In this document: positions 5,910 through 8,440 of the stretch, one piece after another | Position numbering within the stretch: the first letter of the stretch is position 1 | How the letters are laid out: every line of letters begins with the position of its first letter | Origin: Candidatus Omnitrophota bacterium | Lineage (GTDB): Bacteria > Omnitrophota > Gorgyraeia > Tantalellales > Tantalellaceae | Direction of reading: 5' to 3' | Length of the DNA stretch: 8,440 nt | NCBI GenBank assembly: GCA_013204685.1 | Contig: JABMSC010000162.1 | Coordinates: 1-8,440 of the forward strand | Program-made: the position numbers and the translations under genes | Notes under the pieces: model-generated | Seen by the model: the letters and a program-made list of their open reading frames with translations, nothing else | What the model was told of the DNA's origin: nothing | The model's database searches: none

Positions 5910-7799
5910 CTATGAACTTTTTTCTAATTCGAACGGCGATACATAATCACCATGTTTTTTACGGCATTCTTCGAGCCTGTCTATCTGCTCTTCAAGGGCC
6001 TTGAAAAATACATGCGGTGTGTCAAACACTTTGGTGTGATATATCTTCATAATCCTGTTCTTTTTTTCTATGCGTTCCGGTATACGAAGCATGAACTGCT
6101 CTTCATATTCTTCACGCGTATATTCTTTTCCTAACACTTCTTTAAAAAGAGGAACAAGATCATCATATTTAGGGAAATAACCCGTAGGGGTCTTAATCGC
6201 ATCAACATCACCGTTAACCCTCAATTCCATCCATTTTATCCAAACATGCTTATCCTTTATGCCATTGAGATATTTACCATCTTTACCTTTGAGAAAATAA
6301 TTTACATGGAAAATAAGCGGCGGGTTTTTTACTTCTTGTATTATATCAAGATTATTTTGAATATACCTTCCTATCGGTATTGATAAGAAGTCCAGATTAG
6401 CCATTAAGTTAAATTTCCTCACGCCTTCCTGGCCGAGAGTAGCGGCTGTAGTTTCCGATTCTATGGTCGATGCCTGAGTAAGTATCCCATGGGCCCAGCC
6501 AAATGATTGTTCAACGGGAACATTGGTATCAGAATCCCTGCCGCCGTAAATCACACCCCCTACTTCCACACCTTCAGGATTCTCAAGATTATCGTCGCAG
6601 TTGTTAAGTTCTTTTATGGCTATTGTATACCGGGCATTCTTATGCGCATACGGCACTTCCTTGTCATCCGGCCCCTTCTTGCCTGAAGACCATTTCCCTG
6701 CATAGTTTGTTCCTGTTTCCGGCTCCGGTCTTCCGTCGCCCAGCCAACGTGGATTATTGCCGGAATCAACCAGAACATTGGAAAAGATCACCTCACCCGG
6801 GATAGTAAGCGCCTCGAATATAGCCGGATCATTATCACGATTTACATCTTGCATTATTCCGAAAATCCCTTTTTCCACATTAACCGTGCGTATTGCTCCG
6901 TCTACCTGTCTCAAATAAGCAATATCATCGCCAATTATCTGTTCTCCCTCCAACATCGCTGTTGCTGTCTTACCGCATGCTGAAGGAAAAGATCCAGTGA
7001 AATAAGTTACACGCTTTTTATCCGGGCCATTAACCCCCATAATGAACATATGTTCCGTCAGCCACCCCTCTTCCGATGCTCTTTTTATAGCAAGCCTCAT
7101 AGCCAGTTTCTTGAGCCCTACGGTATTTCCGGCATATTGGGTGTTAGCACTAAATACCATTTCTTCTTCAAGGTCTATATATACCCTTCTTTTCATAACG
7201 TCCATGCTGACATTACCTTCCATAGACCCCGCTGTATGGACAAATCTGAAAAACCTGGAAGAATTTTTAATGTTCTGGAATTCCTCATATCCACTACGGT
7301 AAAGAATACCTTCTGAATGAGCGACATAATATGAATCGGTTATCTGAACTGCCGAAATAGAGAATTCTGATCCCGTTGGCCCGAGACAGAAAAAACAGAT
7401 CAGCATCTCTTTCCCGGACATTGCTCCCTTAAAAAGCTCGTGTATCTCGTTTAGACCTCTATCCCGGTCTTCTGAATTTATATCTGACCCAAGAACTTCA
7501 TCCGGACGCAATAGATACTTTGTATTGGTCTTATCTCGCGCCTGGTCGTAATAACCGTCAAAATGAGCGGTATGCCCCGTTGTCTTCAAAGAACTTTCTT
7601 CACCTTCTTCAACAGCCTGTTTTCGAATATATTCAGCATCTTCTTTTGAATCTGTGCGCACGAAGACAGACGCGGGCGTAAAAAGCTCAATATATTTAGC
7701 GATAAAGTCATGAAGTTTATCGTTCTCGATAGCAGCTAATTTTTTGAAACTCTCCTTGTTGCATTTTTCCTGTAGTATTTTTGCATATTCTTCTTTCAT
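5910..7799 (-). CDS. pckG: Phosphoenolpyruvate carboxykinase, GTP type
   Basis: This cytoplasmic enzyme interconverts oxaloacetate and PEP + CO2 with a purine nucleotide, for gluconeogenesis or anaplerosis. The 629-residue length suits the GTP class (about 600-625). The P-loop GSFPSACGKTATAM (269-282) includes the class-specific reactive cysteine (Cys275). Metal ligands are recognisable as Lys230/231 in AGNTVGLKK, His250 in EHMFIMG and Asp291/292 in GDDIAYL. VGGVIYGGRDSDTNVPVEQ (413-431) and FGWAHGI (433-439) match the substrate and lid region. The base-binding segment NYFLKGKDGKYL (500-511) keeps one expected Phe (502) but has Tyr510, and a later expected Phe appears absent. The N-terminal half (for example HFDGYYDQARDKTNT, 79-93) differs from animal enzymes and suggests a divergent subfamily. 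AAAGGAG (complement of 7804-7810) is the ribosome binding site. It heads the leftward group. Confidence 0.94.
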   Translation of the reverse strand: MKEEYAKILQEKCNKESFKKLAAIENDKLHDFIAKYIELFTPASVFVRTDSKEDAEYIRKQAVEEGEESSLKTTGHTAHFDGYYDQARDKTNTKYLLRPDEVLGSDINSEDRDRGLNEIHELFKGAMSGKEMLICFFCLGPTGSEFSISAVQITDSYYVAHSEGILYRSGYEEFQNIKNSSRFFRFVHTAGSMEGNVSMDVMKRRVYIDLEEEMVFSANTQYAGNTVGLKKLAMRLAIKRASEEGWLTEHMFIMGVNGPDKKRVTYFTGSFPSACGKTATAMLEGEQIIGDDIAYLRQVDGAIRTVNVEKGIFGIMQDVNRDNDPAIFEALTIPGEVIFSNVLVDSGNNPRWLGDGRPEPETGTNYAGKWSSGKKGPDDKEVPYAHKNARYTIAIKELNNCDDNLENPEGVEVGGVIYGGRDSDTNVPVEQSFGWAHGILTQASTIESETTAATLGQEGVRKFNLMANLDFLSIPIGRYIQNNLDIIQEVKNPPLIFHVNYFLKGKDGKYLNGIKDKHVWIKWMELRVNGDVDAIKTPTGYFPKYDDLVPLFKEVLGKEYTREEYEEQFMLRIPERIEKKNRIMKIYHTKVFDTPHVFFKALEEQIDRLEECRKKHGDYVSPFELEKSS

Positions 7800-7849
7800 G
7801 GCTCTCCTTTTATATCATATTTATACACGCCCTAATTTTTAGAAGATAT

Positions 7850-7878
7850 ATGTTATAATATTAGTGCTATCATGTCAA
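7850..7878 (-). promoter_or_regulatory. Candidate promoter for pckG
   Basis: Read leftward, a perfect TTGACA (complement of 7873-7878) is followed after 17 bases by TAACAT (complement of 7850-7855), a partial match to TATAAT. Transcription would begin near 7843 and give a leader of about 44 bases before the pckG ATG. It would drive pckG and probably purC. This rests on sequence match alone. Confidence 0.45.
7851..7859 (+). promoter_or_regulatory. Candidate extended -10 promoter for nfi
   Basis: TGTTATAAT (7851-7859) is a perfect -10 hexamer with the upstream TGn extension. No good -35 is visible 16-18 bases upstream, which extended -10 promoters can tolerate. A start near 7866 would give a leader of about 90 bases containing the palindrome at 7895-7929. 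The element overlaps the proposed -10 of the opposing pckG promoter. Confidence 0.45.
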
Positions 7879-7894
7879 ATATTTAGTATTCAGC

Positions 7895-7929
7895 CCCCAT
7901 TATAAATTTCTTTGAAATTTTTAACGGGG
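7895..7929. repeat. REP-like imperfect palindrome, copy B
   Basis: CCCCATTATAAATTTC (7895-7910) faces GAAATTTTTAACGGGG (7914-7929) across a TTT loop, pairing at 14 of 16 positions. No T-run follows it. It shares the CCCC-TT-AAAT arm and the TAACGGG end with the hairpin at 1986-2014. It sits in the expected nfi leader, ending 25 bases before the ATG, so it could affect nfi expression. Confidence 0.7.
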
Positions 7930-7954
7930 CAGGGGTCAGAAATAAGACAAGATC

Positions 7955-8440
7955 ATGAAATACAAGGATCTGCATGATTGGGAGATCTCTCCCAAAGAAG
8001 CAATTCGCCTTCAGTTTGAACTGTTTAAGCGCATTAAATCAGCAAAGTGCCCCCTGGGGCGCCTCCATTCAGTAGCGGGGGTGGACGTCTCGGTGAAGGA
8101 TAATGTATCACAAGCAGCCATAGTTATTCTTAGTTATCCGCGTCTTGAAATAATCGAAAGCATAACTGCATCCGGAAAAACCTCTTTTCCGTATATCCCC
8201 GGGCTTCTTTCTTTCAGGGAAGCACCGGTCATTCTTAAATGCGTCAAAAAGCTGAAAAAAGAACCTGACCTTTTTATTTTTGACGGTCAGGGCATGGCTC
8301 ATCCCCGCAAGATGGGCATCGCCACTCACATGGGCATTATCCTCGATAAACCCAGCATAGGTTCGGCAAAAAGCCGCCTGTGCGGTAAGTTTTCTGCCCC
8401 GGGAGAAAAAAAAGGAGATTATTCTTTAATGAAAGATAAA
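7955..8440 (+). CDS. nfi: Endonuclease V (3' end beyond the window)
   Basis: Endonuclease V nicks DNA one base 3' of hypoxanthine (deaminated adenine) to start its repair; some members also act on inosine in RNA. The open frame gives 162 residues to the window edge against about 220 for the family, so roughly the last quarter is missing. AGVDVS (41-46) holds metal-binding Asp44. PYIPGLLSFREAP (79-91) holds the wedge tyrosine Tyr80 and Glu89. FIFDGQGMAHPRKMGIATHMG (starting at 108) holds Asp110 and His116, and Lys139 lies in GSAKS. These positions match the well-studied Thermotoga enzyme almost exactly. An in-frame stop at 7943-7945 rules out a longer start, and the N-terminus MKYKDLHDWEISPKEAI fits the family. 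No clear Shine-Dalgarno precedes the ATG. It is divergent from pckG. Confidence 0.95.
   Translation, partial: MKYKDLHDWEISPKEAIRLQFELFKRIKSAKCPLGRLHSVAGVDVSVKDNVSQAAIVILSYPRLEIIESITASGKTSFPYIPGLLSFREAPVILKCVKKLKKEPDLFIFDGQGMAHPRKMGIATHMGIILDKPSIGSAKSRLCGKFSAPGEKKGDYSLMKDK

Noticed and set aside
8402..8440. A-run followed by AAGGAG and an ATG (8429) inside nfi, as a frameshift site or internal gene start
   Set aside because: The nfi frame reads through it with family-like residues (GEKKGDYS), so no shift is needed; the A-run encodes the lysines.

Overview
The window looks like bacterial chromosome with ordinary metabolic and housekeeping genes, moderate GC and close gene packing. There is no phage, plasmid, CRISPR or transposase gene. 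The mix of a membrane pyrophosphatase with K+-dependent, probably Na+-type signatures, a GTP-type PEP carboxykinase and palindromic intergenic repeats fits an anaerobic or fermentative uncultured lineage. An Omnitrophota/PVC-like bacterium is my guess, but nothing in the window proves the taxonomy.

Layout. Three genes run rightward on the left: hppA (5' end cut by the window edge), apt (adenine phosphoribosyltransferase) and a secreted GHL10-type glycosyl-hydrolase-like protein. They converge, with only 24 bp between stop codons, on a leftward group read in the order pckG (GTP PEP carboxykinase), purC (SAICAR synthase) and a long Sua5-type threonylcarbamoyl-AMP synthase. At the right edge, divergent from pckG, is the first part of an endonuclease V gene (nfi), 162 codons with no stop before the window ends.

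The non-coding DNA holds most of the unusual structure. Two diverged copies of a REP-like palindrome (arms CCCCrTT...AACGGG) lie at 1986-2014, between hppA and apt, and at 7895-7929, in the leader of nfi. The first is flanked by 10-bp direct repeats of the form ACGCARATNR. Five copies of a 7-bp unit (ATTCGTN) abut the sua5 start codon, where a Shine-Dalgarno sequence would be expected. The adjoining 115 bp up to purC contains inverted repeats and no convincing gene. The pckG/nfi gap contains candidate divergent promoters whose -10 elements overlap.

Together the genes touch pyrophosphate and purine metabolism. Apt and Sua5 reactions release PPi, which HppA can use to pump ions; PurC makes purines de novo while Apt salvages adenine; PckG links oxaloacetate and PEP. 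Endonuclease V repairs deaminated adenine. This is thematic proximity only, not evidence of a dedicated system. I found no convincing undescribed multi-gene system here; the repeats and a divergent PEPCK base-binding loop are the best leads.
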